From positions 1 to 64,000 of the forward strand of contig NZ_FOVK01000001.1 of assembly GCF_900115135.1 (NCBI RefSeq): a stretch of 64,000 nt of DNA. Reading direction: 5' to 3'. The translations under genes and the position numbers were made by a program. Positions 50,350 to 58,084 of this stretch are shown one piece after another (position 1 is the stretch's first letter; every line of letters starts with the position of its first letter). The notes under the pieces were generated by a model. It worked only from the letters and a program-made list of their open reading frames with translations, was not told where the DNA came from and did not search any database. The stretch is from Proteiniclasticum ruminis (lineage in GTDB: Bacteria > Bacillota > Clostridia > Clostridiales > Clostridiaceae).

Positions 50350-51543
50350 ATGAGTGAACTAGTAAATAAAAAAGAAAAAGTATCCTACAGGACCTTTCTC
50401 TGGGATGTGTTTTTATGTTCTTTAGGGGCCTACGGAGGTCCGGAAGCTCATTATGGCGTGTTCACGGACCAGATGATCAATAAAAAACATTATATTACAG
50501 AAGAGGAGCTGGTGGAGCTCATCGCCCTGACGGGTATTCTTCCAGGTCCCAGCAGCACCCAGACCATTGTGGCCATTGGACACAAAATGGGGGGACCAAA
50601 ACTAGCCTTTCTCACCATGCTGGTCTGGGCTGTCCCTGTGGTGATCCTTATGATCGCTTTATCCTTTCTCAGTCAGATTTTAGGAGCATTTTCTTTGTCT
50701 GAAGAGGGGTTTCGCTACATAGGACCCATGGCCGTGGCTTTTATTGTTATGGCGGCCTATAAAATTGGCCGAAAAGTGGCAAAGGATTCCTTTACGGTGA
50801 TGCTTCTTATTTTTGGAGCGGTGTCCACTTATCTTGTGAGAGAGCCGTATATCTATCCTGCAGTGCTGATTTTTGGTGGTATCCTCAGTGTGTTGACCTC
50901 CAAGGAGAAAGATGTCTGGAACCGTGTAAAACTCAGCCCGCCCTGGAAATATCTCATTGCTTTTTCGGTCTTTGCCGCAGGCGCTCTTCTTCTAAATGTG
51001 CTCTTCGACAATGTGCTTTTGGATATCTTTGAAAGTTTTTACCGGTACGGTTATCTGGTCATAGGTGGAGGACAGGTGGTGGTGCCTCTCATGTACAGTG
51101 AACTGGTGGAGCTGAAGGAATATATGACAAGCCAGGAGTTTCTTACAGGGTTTGGCCTGGTGCAAGGTCTTCCTGGTCCCATGTTCAGTTTCAGCGCCTA
51201 TGCTGGAGGGATGGCAGCCAGAGGCGGCAGTGCCTTTTTCCAGGTCATGGGAGGCGTTCTTGGTGCCGTTGGGATCTTTCTTCCAGGTGTCCTTCTGATC
51301 TTCTTTGTCATTCCGGTTTGGGAGAAGTTGAAGACCATACGGGGGATCAAAATTTTTTTAAGAGGGGTTACAGCGGTGGCAGGAGGTCTTATTTTGACTG
51401 CGGCGGTGCTTCTTATGACAAAAAGTGGACTCACTTTGGATAACTTTCTGGTCATGGGCGGAACGCTGCTCCTTCTTCTGTGGAAGAAGATTCCAGCGCC
51501 TCTCATTGTCCTTGGAGTGATTCTTCTGGGATTTCTGACCTAA
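50350..51543 (+). CDS. chrA: ChrA-family chromate transporter
   Basis: A 397-residue protein with the two-domain CHR arrangement: N-terminal half LGAYGGPEAHYGVF, TGILPGPSSTQTIVAIGHKMGG; C-terminal half GGGQVVVPLMYSELVE and GLVQGLPGPMFSFSAYAGG. ChrA members export chromate or related oxyanions; the true substrate in an anaerobe is uncertain. GGAGGAAAAGAG precedes ATG 50350; the frame extends to 50329. Confidence 0.92.
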   Translation: MSELVNKKEKVSYRTFLWDVFLCSLGAYGGPEAHYGVFTDQMINKKHYITEEELVELIALTGILPGPSSTQTIVAIGHKMGGPKLAFLTMLVWAVPVVILMIALSFLSQILGAFSLSEEGFRYIGPMAVAFIVMAAYKIGRKVAKDSFTVMLLIFGAVSTYLVREPYIYPAVLIFGGILSVLTSKEKDVWNRVKLSPPWKYLIAFSVFAAGALLLNVLFDNVLLDIFESFYRYGYLVIGGGQVVVPLMYSELVELKEYMTSQEFLTGFGLVQGLPGPMFSFSAYAGGMAARGGSAFFQVMGGVLGAVGIFLPGVLLIFFVIPVWEKLKTIRGIKIFLRGVTAVAGGLILTAAVLLMTKSGLTLDNFLVMGGTLLLLLWKKIPAPLIVLGVILLGFLT

Positions 51544-51560
51544 TAAATCTTTTCCAAGTC

Positions 51561-51591
51561 AAAAGGACAGAGCGCTTTGCTCTGTCCTTTT
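51561..51591. terminator. Bidirectional terminator between chrA and comFB-like gene
   Basis: AAAAGGACAGAGC (51561-51573) pairs with GCTCTGTCCTTTT (51579-51591), perfect 13 bp. Confidence 0.9.
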
Positions 51592-51610
51592 GCAGCAGGT
51601 TCTTTTCCAT

Positions 51611-51901
51611 TTACTCGTAGGGATTGCACAGAACATCTTCCTCGTGCTTGGGATTATTCTCCACCATTTGGATGGCTCTTACGAGAGCTTGGGTGATGTC
51701 GGACTGAAACTGATGATCCAGTTCCTTCATTTTCGTGAAGACGAGCCCTTTTCCTGTTCGGGTGTAATAGGGTTTCAGATTGTTCAGGGCAATGGCCTGA
51801 ACATCCAGCTGACAGCAGCCACAAGCAGCGATGTGCTCATGGTGTTCCAGGAGTCCTTTTAGATGGCTTTCCACTAAAACTTCCATATGGTTTTTCAGCA
51901 T
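51611..51901 (-). CDS. ComFB-family protein (probable c-di-GMP receptor)
   Basis: A 96-residue late-competence ComFB family protein: NHMEVLVESHLKGLLEHH, then Cys-rich CGCCQLDVQAIALNNLKPYY. Recent work identifies ComFB/CdgR proteins as c-di-GMP receptors, which would fit the many c-di-GMP genes nearby. GGAAGGA is five bases before ATG 51901; the frame continues to GTG 51919. Confidence 0.88.
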   Translation of the reverse strand: MLKNHMEVLVESHLKGLLEHHEHIAACGCCQLDVQAIALNNLKPYYTRTGKGLVFTKMKELDHQFQSDITQALVRAIQMVENNPKHEEDVLCNPYE

Positions 51902-51919
51902 TAAAATCCTTCCTTTCAC

Positions 51920-52206
51920 AAGTATGCTTCAGCGCACAGACCTATTCTTTCCCCCAAAGTGTGCTTTGCATCAATATGTGTTTATCACTATAAATAACAT
52001 ATCATTTAATTAGATTTTTCACAATATAAACTTGTAAATAGAAAGAAATAAATGGGAAATCTTGAGTATTTCAGAAAGACCACTTAACAAAATATAAATG
52101 AAGTCGATAGTATGGAATAATGAAACTGATTGAAAGGGGATTTGGGTGGACACTTTTCATGCTGATGGCTCATTGGATGGAAAGGTTGTTCTCCTTGGTG
52201 TGAAAG
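51920..52206. other. Intergenic region with a possible 27-codon leader ORF
   Basis: AT-rich region. A small frame, ATG 52120 to TGA 52203 (MKLIERGFGWTLFMLMAHWM and 7 more), ends three bases before the marR ATG. It has no strong ribosome binding site, so it may be chance; coupling to marR translation is possible because marR itself has a poor site. Confidence 0.25.
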
Positions 52207-52635
52207 ATGGAGCACAAGGAAGACTTGTATTTTTTACTGAAGCTCGTGGGGGATGCCATAGAAAGCAGAGCCAACAAAAGGCTCAAACATTATGATATGA
52301 CCCTGACACAAGGGAGGATCCTCTCTTTTCTTTATGAACGGTCTGGAGAAAAAGTAGCTCAGAAAGATCTGGAGGAATATTTCCAGGTCTCCCATGCAAC
52401 CATTGCTGGTATTCTAAAGAGGCTGGAGATCAAAGGATATATCGGTTGTGAAACGGACCCGCTGGATAAAAGAATGAAGCTGGTTTCGCTGCAGCCGGAG
52501 TATAAGTCAAAATCCTTAAAAGCAGCGGCACTTCAGAGAGAGATTGAAGAAACTCTCACGAGAGGAATGGAAGAGCTGAAAGTGGATGAAGTGAGATCCC
52601 TTCTGCAGCAGATGCTTGTGAACCTAGAGACCTGA
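52207..52635 (+). CDS. MarR-family transcriptional regulator
   Basis: A 142-residue winged-helix regulator (DMTLTQGRILSFLYERSGEKVAQKDLEEYFQVSHATIAGILKRLEIKGYI, TDPLDKRMKLVSL). No clear partner gene; the downstream racemase gene is convergent. Ligand unknown. Confidence 0.9.
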   Translation: MEHKEDLYFLLKLVGDAIESRANKRLKHYDMTLTQGRILSFLYERSGEKVAQKDLEEYFQVSHATIAGILKRLEIKGYIGCETDPLDKRMKLVSLQPEYKSKSLKAAALQREIEETLTRGMEELKVDEVRSLLQQMLVNLET

Positions 52636-52669
52636 CTTTCTAAGTAAAGTCAGGTCTTACTATTTTTTT
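52628..52669 (+). terminator. Terminator overlapping the marR stop codon
   Basis: AGACCTGACTTT (52628-52639) pairs with AAAGTCAGGTCT (52646-52657), then a T-run at 52662-52669. Confidence 0.88.
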
Positions 52670-52699
52670 CATAGAGTTCAGAACCATGAGAAGGTAAGG

Positions 52700-53335
52700 T
52701 CAGGGAAGCATCCTCATCATCTCATATCCAGGATCAATGACAGGCAAGGGGCTGCACTTACATAATGCATCATAAAAGTAGGAGAAGTGGGTGCATCCAA
52801 GGATCACCGCTTCACATCCTGCATTTTGATAAAAGCCCAGAAGAGCCTCTACCTGATACCGGCTGAGGATCTCTTCCGGTTTTAGTCTTTCTTCTACAGC
52901 GTTCACCAGCTTCAGCATGCCGGTGCCGATGACATGAACTGCTGGGTTTTCTGTCTGTATGGCCCGCTCGATGCCATGGGTGCTCTGGTTGTTTGCGGCA
53001 ATGACACCAAGGGCCTGGTATCTGGCGCCCATCTTTTCATAGACCATCAGCGGTGTGATCAAAGGCAAGGACAGCTCCTCTGCAAGTTTTTTCAGGTCTA
53101 CCGCCGCTGCCAGGGAGTTGCAGTAGACATAAAGCACTTCGGCGCCTTGGGTTTTAGCCTCTGTCATGACCTGTCTTACCAGGTTCTCCAGTTTTTCGGG
53201 ATAAACCACCTGGAGAAGGCTCTGTTCCATCGGTGTTTTTGAGACAAAGTAGCCTCTGGATGTTCTTCCATATTTTTTCAAAAGGTCCACGCCCATTTGG
53301 GTATCTGTGGGCGTACCTGCGATGACTGCAATCAT
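52700..53335 (-). CDS. Aspartate/glutamate racemase-family protein
   Basis: A 211-residue protein of the Asp/Glu/hydantoin racemase fold. Two catalytic cysteines are in place: YVYCNSLAAA (first) and ILGCTHFSYF (second), so cofactor-independent racemization of an amino acid (aspartate or glutamate) is likely. It differs from MurI in length and in lacking typical MurI start. ATG 53335 follows AAAAGAGGTGCTTTT on the minus strand. Confidence 0.87.
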   Translation of the reverse strand: MIAVIAGTPTDTQMGVDLLKKYGRTSRGYFVSKTPMEQSLLQVVYPEKLENLVRQVMTEAKTQGAEVLYVYCNSLAAAVDLKKLAEELSLPLITPLMVYEKMGARYQALGVIAANNQSTHGIERAIQTENPAVHVIGTGMLKLVNAVEERLKPEEILSRYQVEALLGFYQNAGCEAVILGCTHFSYFYDALCKCSPLPVIDPGYEMMRMLP

Positions 53336-53513
53336 AAAAGCACCTCTTTTTGCATAATAGTTTAATTCTACACGACTTTCTCTATTTGTCCACTGGGTAG
53401 ATGCATCTGTTTTCCAGGTATCTTATCAGTCTGAATGGTTGTGCTCCTTTCATGGAATAGGAATGTGAGGGAAGTAGAAGAAGTAGAAGAAATATTAATT
53501 TTTCATGGAATGT

Positions 53514-53542
53514 TTGAAAAAACACGGTTCTCATGATAAAGT
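53514..53542 (+). promoter_or_regulatory. Probable promoter of the UPF0316 gene
   Basis: TTGAAA (53514-53519), 17 bases, TAAAGT (53537-53542), 30 bases before the start codon. Confidence 0.5.
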
Positions 53543-53573
53543 ATTTTTTTAATAGAAGGAAGGAAGTGTTTAT

Positions 53574-54209
53574 ATGAAAGATCTGATTCTGCTGCTTGTT
53601 CTGCAGCTGGCTTATGTGCCGATGCTGGCTTTGAGGACCATTTGTATGGTGAGGAAACTGAGTCTTCTGACGGCTGTGTTTGGTTTCCTGGAAAGCGTTA
53701 TTTATGTCTTTGGTCTGGCCATTGTATTTACTGGGGAGCAGAGTCTTCTTCAGATGGTGGTTTATGCCGTGGGATTCTCCCTGGGACTTATTGTGGGGAT
53801 TCAGATTGAAAATAAGATTGCCATTGGATACACTTCTTTTTTAGTGAACATCAAGGACAGGAATGACAATTTTGTGAGTGCGCTGAGAGAAGCGGGTTTC
53901 GGCGTCACCATCTTCAGCGGGGAAGGCCGCGATGGGGCAAGGTACAGGCTGGACATCCTGACCAAAAGAAGCCGGGAAGGGGAAGTGTTTTCTCTTATCA
54001 ATGAATATGAACCCAATGCTTTTGTGCTGTCCTATGAGCCCACCAGATTCCGAGGCGGCTTCATGGAGCAGATGATGAAAAAAGAATCGGGCAAGTTCTT
54101 TGCCAAATCTCCCCATGGGAAAAGCTCATCCTGGCTGAAGAAGGAAAAAGAGAAGATTGTTCTGGAAGTGAAAGAACTGGTGAAGTCTGAGGAAAATATC
54201 GAAGAGTAA
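53574..54209 (+). CDS. UPF0316 membrane protein (DUF5698-DUF2179)
   Basis: A 211-residue protein. Three N-terminal membrane segments (DUF5698-like: LRTICMVRKLSLLTAVFGFLESVIYVFGLA) followed by a DUF2179 domain (NFVSALREAGFGVTIFSGEGRDGARYRLDILTKRS, VLSYEPTRFRGGF). DUF2179 may bind nucleotides or ions. The length fits UPF0316. AAGGAAGGAAGTG precedes ATG 53574. Confidence 0.92.
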   Translation: MKDLILLLVLQLAYVPMLALRTICMVRKLSLLTAVFGFLESVIYVFGLAIVFTGEQSLLQMVVYAVGFSLGLIVGIQIENKIAIGYTSFLVNIKDRNDNFVSALREAGFGVTIFSGEGRDGARYRLDILTKRSREGEVFSLINEYEPNAFVLSYEPTRFRGGFMEQMMKKESGKFFAKSPHGKSSSWLKKEKEKIVLEVKELVKSEENIEE

Positions 54210-54216
54210 CGAAGCG

Positions 54217-54252
54217 GAGCGTCTCCTGTCCTGTGAGATGCTCTTTTTTTTC
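54217..54252 (+). terminator. Terminator after the UPF0316 gene
   Basis: GAGCGTCTC (54217-54225) pairs with GAGATGCTC (54235-54243), followed by a run of T. Confidence 0.85.
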
Positions 54253-54338
54253 TTCCATTTCTAGAAAGAGATCAAAAGTTGCGTTATGCTAGTAATAGAA
54301 ACCGAGATAGAAAAGAAACAGGAAAGGAAGCGGGAGCC

Positions 54339-56147
54339 ATGAGAGCATTTTTAGAAAGTCTGAAAGATCTGAAGAACAGTCATAAGCACTATATCTATTC
54401 TGGTCTCTTATATTTTATGGTCTCAGGTCTGTTTCTCGTGCCATTATTTTCTTATCTCCTGAATAGACTCTTATTATCTGCAGAGGGTGGCGTGCTGCTG
54501 AATCTGGATGTGTTTCAAATTCTTCTTTCATCAAATGGACTTTTCGTTTTGTCGGTGCTTTTTATCATCGTCATTCTGAATCTCCTGGTGATCTTGGGGA
54601 CGCAGCTGATTTTGTCTTATCAGAAGATTCAAGGGATCGAAGTCACAGTGACAGAAGCAGTACTTACGTCCATCAGGGCTTTGCCGAGACTTGTTACTTT
54701 TGAATTCTTATATCTCTTTGTTTTTCTTCTTCTTCTCCTGCCCCTTCTGGAGCTGCAGCTCAGTCCATTTCTGCAGCGGTTTTTTGAGATGCCTCCGCTG
54801 CTTCTCACAAACCTTCAGGAAGTCCGGTTTGGGGTCCTTCTGTATTTCTTCCTTCTTGGTGGTGTTTTCTATCTTCTAGTTAGGTGGATCTTCTCTTTCC
54901 ATGAGGTGTTTCTTGCCCGGAAACAGCTAAGAAAAGCCTTGAAGGTCAGCGCAGAAATGACAAAAGGGAAAAAGCTGGGACTGGTTTTATCGGTACTGGT
55001 GCTGAATGGGGTCTTATTAGGAGGTTTTTTTCTTGTTTTGTATGGTCTGAGTCAGCTGCCAGAGCTCTTTGACATCGTCCTTTCCAGAAAAGTCCGGGAG
55101 TATTTCATTACCCTCTCGGCCTCTGTATTTTTTCTCTATTTCCTTGTGCTGTTTCCCGTGAATATGCACTACCTGACAAGACTTTATTTTAAGTTGAAAG
55201 AAGTGCGGAACAAGGAAGAGATGCCTCCGATTAAAACGGTGCAGTGGCACTGGCTCATGGAGAAAGAGAAGCGTCTCTTTGAAAAGCCCCTTCGTAAGAG
55301 TTATACGGTCCTAGGATTTCTCCTTCTAGGATTCGTGGGGACATTTGTCATCAACAGCCAAATCAATGAATCTCTTTTATACAGCGGCCGTTCGCTTCAT
55401 GTTGCAGCACACCGTGGAGATGCGGTGAGAGCGCCGGAGAACACCTTAAGCGCCATAGAGTCTGCCCTTGATCTGGGAGCCACTCTGGTGGAGATGGATG
55501 TGCAAAGAACAAAAGACGGAGTGCTGGTCCTTCATCATGACACCTCGCTTCTTCGGATGGCAGGGGTGCCGGAGCCAGTCTCTTTTTACACCTATGAGGA
55601 GCTCAGTGCCTTTGATGTGGGCGCGGGGTTCTCGGAGGCGTTTACCGGGGAGCGGATCCCAACATTAAAAGAAGCGCTTCTTCTGGTAAAGGGGAGAGGG
55701 GGCGCACTTCTGGATGTGAAAGTCGAAGACCATGAAGAGGAGACAGCAAAAGAGATCCTGGAGATCCTGGAGGACCTTGAGATGAAAGAACATACCTACA
55801 TTCAGTCCTTTCAGTATGACTTTTTAAGAGCCATCCGGGCCATGGATGAGAAGATTCAGCTGGGGCAGATCATGTATGCGGCCCTGGGGAGACTGGAAGG
55901 ACTTTCGGTGGATTTTTACACCGTTCGGAAAAGCATGCTGACGAAGAACTTAATCAGAAGAGCCCATGAGGCTGGCCGTGGTGTTTTTGTTTGGGTCATC
56001 GAAACCGAAGAGGATCTGAAGCAGGTGCTTTCCTACGATGTGGATGGGATCATCACGAAGGATGTGGCTATGACAGCAGAAGTTCTGGGGCTTTCCATGA
56101 ATGCCTTGGAAGAGGAAGAGGAAGAGGAAGAGGAAGTCTCCCCGTAA
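54339..56147 (+). CDS. Membrane-anchored glycerophosphodiester phosphodiesterase
   Basis: A 602-residue protein. Residues 1-330 hold about eight membrane segments (a GDPD-associated membrane domain), and residues about 350-590 form a GDPD TIM barrel: AAHRGDAVRAPENTLSAIE, LVEMDVQRTKDGVLVLHHD, ALLDVKVED, GRGVFVWVIET, GIITKD. It probably releases glycerol-3-phosphate from glycerophosphodiesters or lipoteichoic acid. The end is a run of eight or more Glu. ATG 54339 after GGAAGCGGGAGCC; the frame extends to TTG 54279. Confidence 0.93.
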   Translation: MRAFLESLKDLKNSHKHYIYSGLLYFMVSGLFLVPLFSYLLNRLLLSAEGGVLLNLDVFQILLSSNGLFVLSVLFIIVILNLLVILGTQLILSYQKIQGIEVTVTEAVLTSIRALPRLVTFEFLYLFVFLLLLLPLLELQLSPFLQRFFEMPPLLLTNLQEVRFGVLLYFFLLGGVFYLLVRWIFSFHEVFLARKQLRKALKVSAEMTKGKKLGLVLSVLVLNGVLLGGFFLVLYGLSQLPELFDIVLSRKVREYFITLSASVFFLYFLVLFPVNMHYLTRLYFKLKEVRNKEEMPPIKTVQWHWLMEKEKRLFEKPLRKSYTVLGFLLLGFVGTFVINSQINESLLYSGRSLHVAAHRGDAVRAPENTLSAIESALDLGATLVEMDVQRTKDGVLVLHHDTSLLRMAGVPEPVSFYTYEELSAFDVGAGFSEAFTGERIPTLKEALLLVKGRGGALLDVKVEDHEEETAKEILEILEDLEMKEHTYIQSFQYDFLRAIRAMDEKIQLGQIMYAALGRLEGLSVDFYTVRKSMLTKNLIRRAHEAGRGVFVWVIETEEDLKQVLSYDVDGIITKDVAMTAEVLGLSMNALEEEEEEEEEVSP

Positions 56148-56275
56148 ACCAGTAAAAAAAGCAGCAAGTGGTTCCTTCCAATTATTAAACGGATTCTCAA
56201 CACAGAGAAAATCAGTACAGATGATTGAATATGTGCTAAAATACTAGAATCAATGAACGTACAGGAAAGGGTCTG

Positions 56276-56982
56276 ATGAATATGCAAGAGAAACCCCATG
56301 GACGATTTTTGAAGACGGCTGTGCTGGTCACATTTTTTGTGCTTTTTACCTATCTTCTGAAAAATTTCAATATCTTCGATGCCGAGGGTCTTCTTACAGA
56401 TCTTCATGTCATGGTGACGCCCGGTTTGTGAAGCTTCTTTTTGTGGGGGTTGCCACGGTGCTTCTTATCTTCTTTGTCCCAGTGTCCACCGTAGCCGCCA
56501 CTGCTGGACTGTTGTTTGAGCTGGACGGGATTCTCCTCATTACGGTATCGGGCCTTCTCAGTGCGCTCTTGTCCTATGGCTTGGCAAAGATCTTCAAGAG
56601 TGATGCTACCCGTTGGGTGGAGAAGCTCTACAGGATAAAAGAACGGGAGATTCCATTGGAAGAGCTCTATGAGAAGATCAAGGACCATGGATTCAGTTAT
56701 GCGCTCTTTGTCCGGGCGCTGCCCTTTATGCCATTTCAGGTGGGAAATCTTCTTTTTGGTGTCAGCAGTGTGACCCTTTGGGACTACATGACTACTACCT
56801 TTATCACTGTGACCATCGGTCAGGGCATCACGGTGTTTCTTGTGTCCATGGCAGCGGATTTCATGGCGCAGAAAACAGGGACTGTCATCGGTCTGGTTCT
56901 GAAAGGCCTCTATTATATTGGCATCTATTACATCATGAGAAAAAACACCAGGGCCGAAGAGAAGGAAGAACTCCCATTATAA
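56276..56982 (+). pseudogene. TVP38/TMEM64 (DedA-like) membrane protein gene, frameshifted near 56429
   Basis: ATG 56276 (after GGAAAGGGTCTG) opens a 51-codon frame with a membrane helix (KTAVLVTFFVLFTYLLKNF) and ends ...VTPGL at TGA 56429-56431. The body of the protein continues in another frame from GTG 56428 to 56982 (184 residues; FFVPVSTVAATAGLLFELDG, LVRALPFMPFQVGNLLFGV, typical TVP38). Adding one G after TTGTG (TTG TGG AAG) would join both into a normal protein of about 235 residues. So the gene is frameshifted, or the two parts are made separately through the GTGA overlap. Confidence 0.75.
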
Positions 56983-57000
56983 TATTTATATAAGAATTAA

Positions 57001-57053
57001 AAACGGCAGCTTGGAGGCTAAATCACCTCATGGCTGCCGCTTTTTTCTTTTTT
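57001..57053. terminator. Terminator between TVP38 and VanZ genes
   Basis: CGGCAGC (57004-57010) pairs with GCTGCCG (57033-57039), with inner GGAGG/CCTC, then a long T-run. Confidence 0.82.
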
Positions 57054-57505
57054 TCTTGATGCATCTCTGAATAGAAGCTTCGGATTCTTTGAACAATAGA
57101 AAGGAAAAGAAGTCCAGTGAACGCTCCTGAAGAGTCAATGAGCACATCTCTCAGTTCCCTGCTCCGGCCAGGCACAAATCTTTGATGAAGTTCATCGGAC
57201 AAAGCATACAAAAAGCTGTAGAAGAGGCAAAGAACATAGTCCTTGAAGTTTTTTGCTTCCAGCCAAAAGGCAAAGAGCAGTCCCAAGAGGAGATAGGCTG
57301 TAAAATGTGCACCTTTTCTTAGAATAAAATGGAAGGTTTCCTCTGAAAGTGGAATCCGTAACCACTGGAGGATGGAATAAAGGACGTCGGAAAGACCACC
57401 ACTGAGATGTCCAGAAGCGTTTCCGTCCTGAGAAGAAAGATAGAATATAAAACCCATCCAGAGGAGAGCAGGTACACTCCGGTAAGGGTGCAGTTTTTGT
57501 TTCAT
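57023..57505 (-). CDS. VanZ-family membrane protein
   Basis: A 160-residue protein with four membrane segments. VanZ-like motifs: MGFIFYLSSQDG, LRKGAHFTAYLLLGLLFAFW, YALSDELHQRFVPGRSRELRDVLIDSSGAFTG. Family members are linked to teicoplanin resistance or lipid changes. Its last bases overlap the terminator stem. ATG 57505 after AGAGAGGATCTTACC on the minus strand. Confidence 0.92.
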   Translation of the reverse strand: MKQKLHPYRSVPALLWMGFIFYLSSQDGNASGHLSGGLSDVLYSILQWLRIPLSEETFHFILRKGAHFTAYLLLGLLFAFWLEAKNFKDYVLCLFYSFLYALSDELHQRFVPGRSRELRDVLIDSSGAFTGLLFLSIVQRIRSFYSEMHQEKKKKAAAMR

Positions 57506-58084
57506 GGTAAGATCCTCTCTGTCAGTTTCTCAGTTCAGTCGTAAAACAGTTTGAACTGAAGTCTATTTTATCATAGATGAATAAAAAGTGTGTCGGAGAA
57601 GAGGAAAATGTCATCTTTCCAGCTTGGATCTTCCTTTAAGTGAGAGATCCTTCTGTAGTAGGAGAGATTTCCTTGGACAGTAGGTAAAAAGCCCTATTTA
57701 TGAGGGTTTAAGGTACAGATTATTTTCGAACCCATCTCAAAGATTGATGTTTTTTGCTTTTGTTCAAAAGGGAAGTATTGTATAATGAGACCGTGAGATG
57801 TTTTGATATCGAATTCATAACTCATTATCACAATTGCAAATCTAATGTGAATGAATTGTAAAATAACTATTGGAATCCAGGGACTTTCAAAAAAATGCCC
57901 ATAAGATTCGGGAAGTATTAATAAATCCATAGAATGGAACCATCAAAATTCAACATATTATAACTACTGGGGTTAAAATACGCAGCGAATTGCCGATAGA
58001 TTGAGAAGTAGAGATCTTTCCATAATTAAGTGGAGAAGATCAGCGCTTTTTGAACAAAAGGTAAATGGCGCATTGGAGTTTTGA
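57506..58084. other. 580-base intergenic region
   Basis: AT-rich, between divergent vanZ and the EAL gene. TATAAT (57780-57785) with TTTTGT 17 bases upstream could be a promoter reading right. A short hairpin AGCCCT/AGGGTT lies near 57690-57710. I looked for a c-di-GMP riboswitch and saw none. A minus-strand open frame (57694-57930) has no binding site or known domain. Confidence 0.35.

Noticed and set aside
57694-57930. Minus-strand 78-residue frame
   Set aside because: No RBS and no recognised domain in a low-GC gap.
57506-58084. Possible c-di-GMP riboswitch before the EAL gene
   Set aside because: The conserved GEMM core sequences could not be found in this region, nor before the other c-di-GMP genes.
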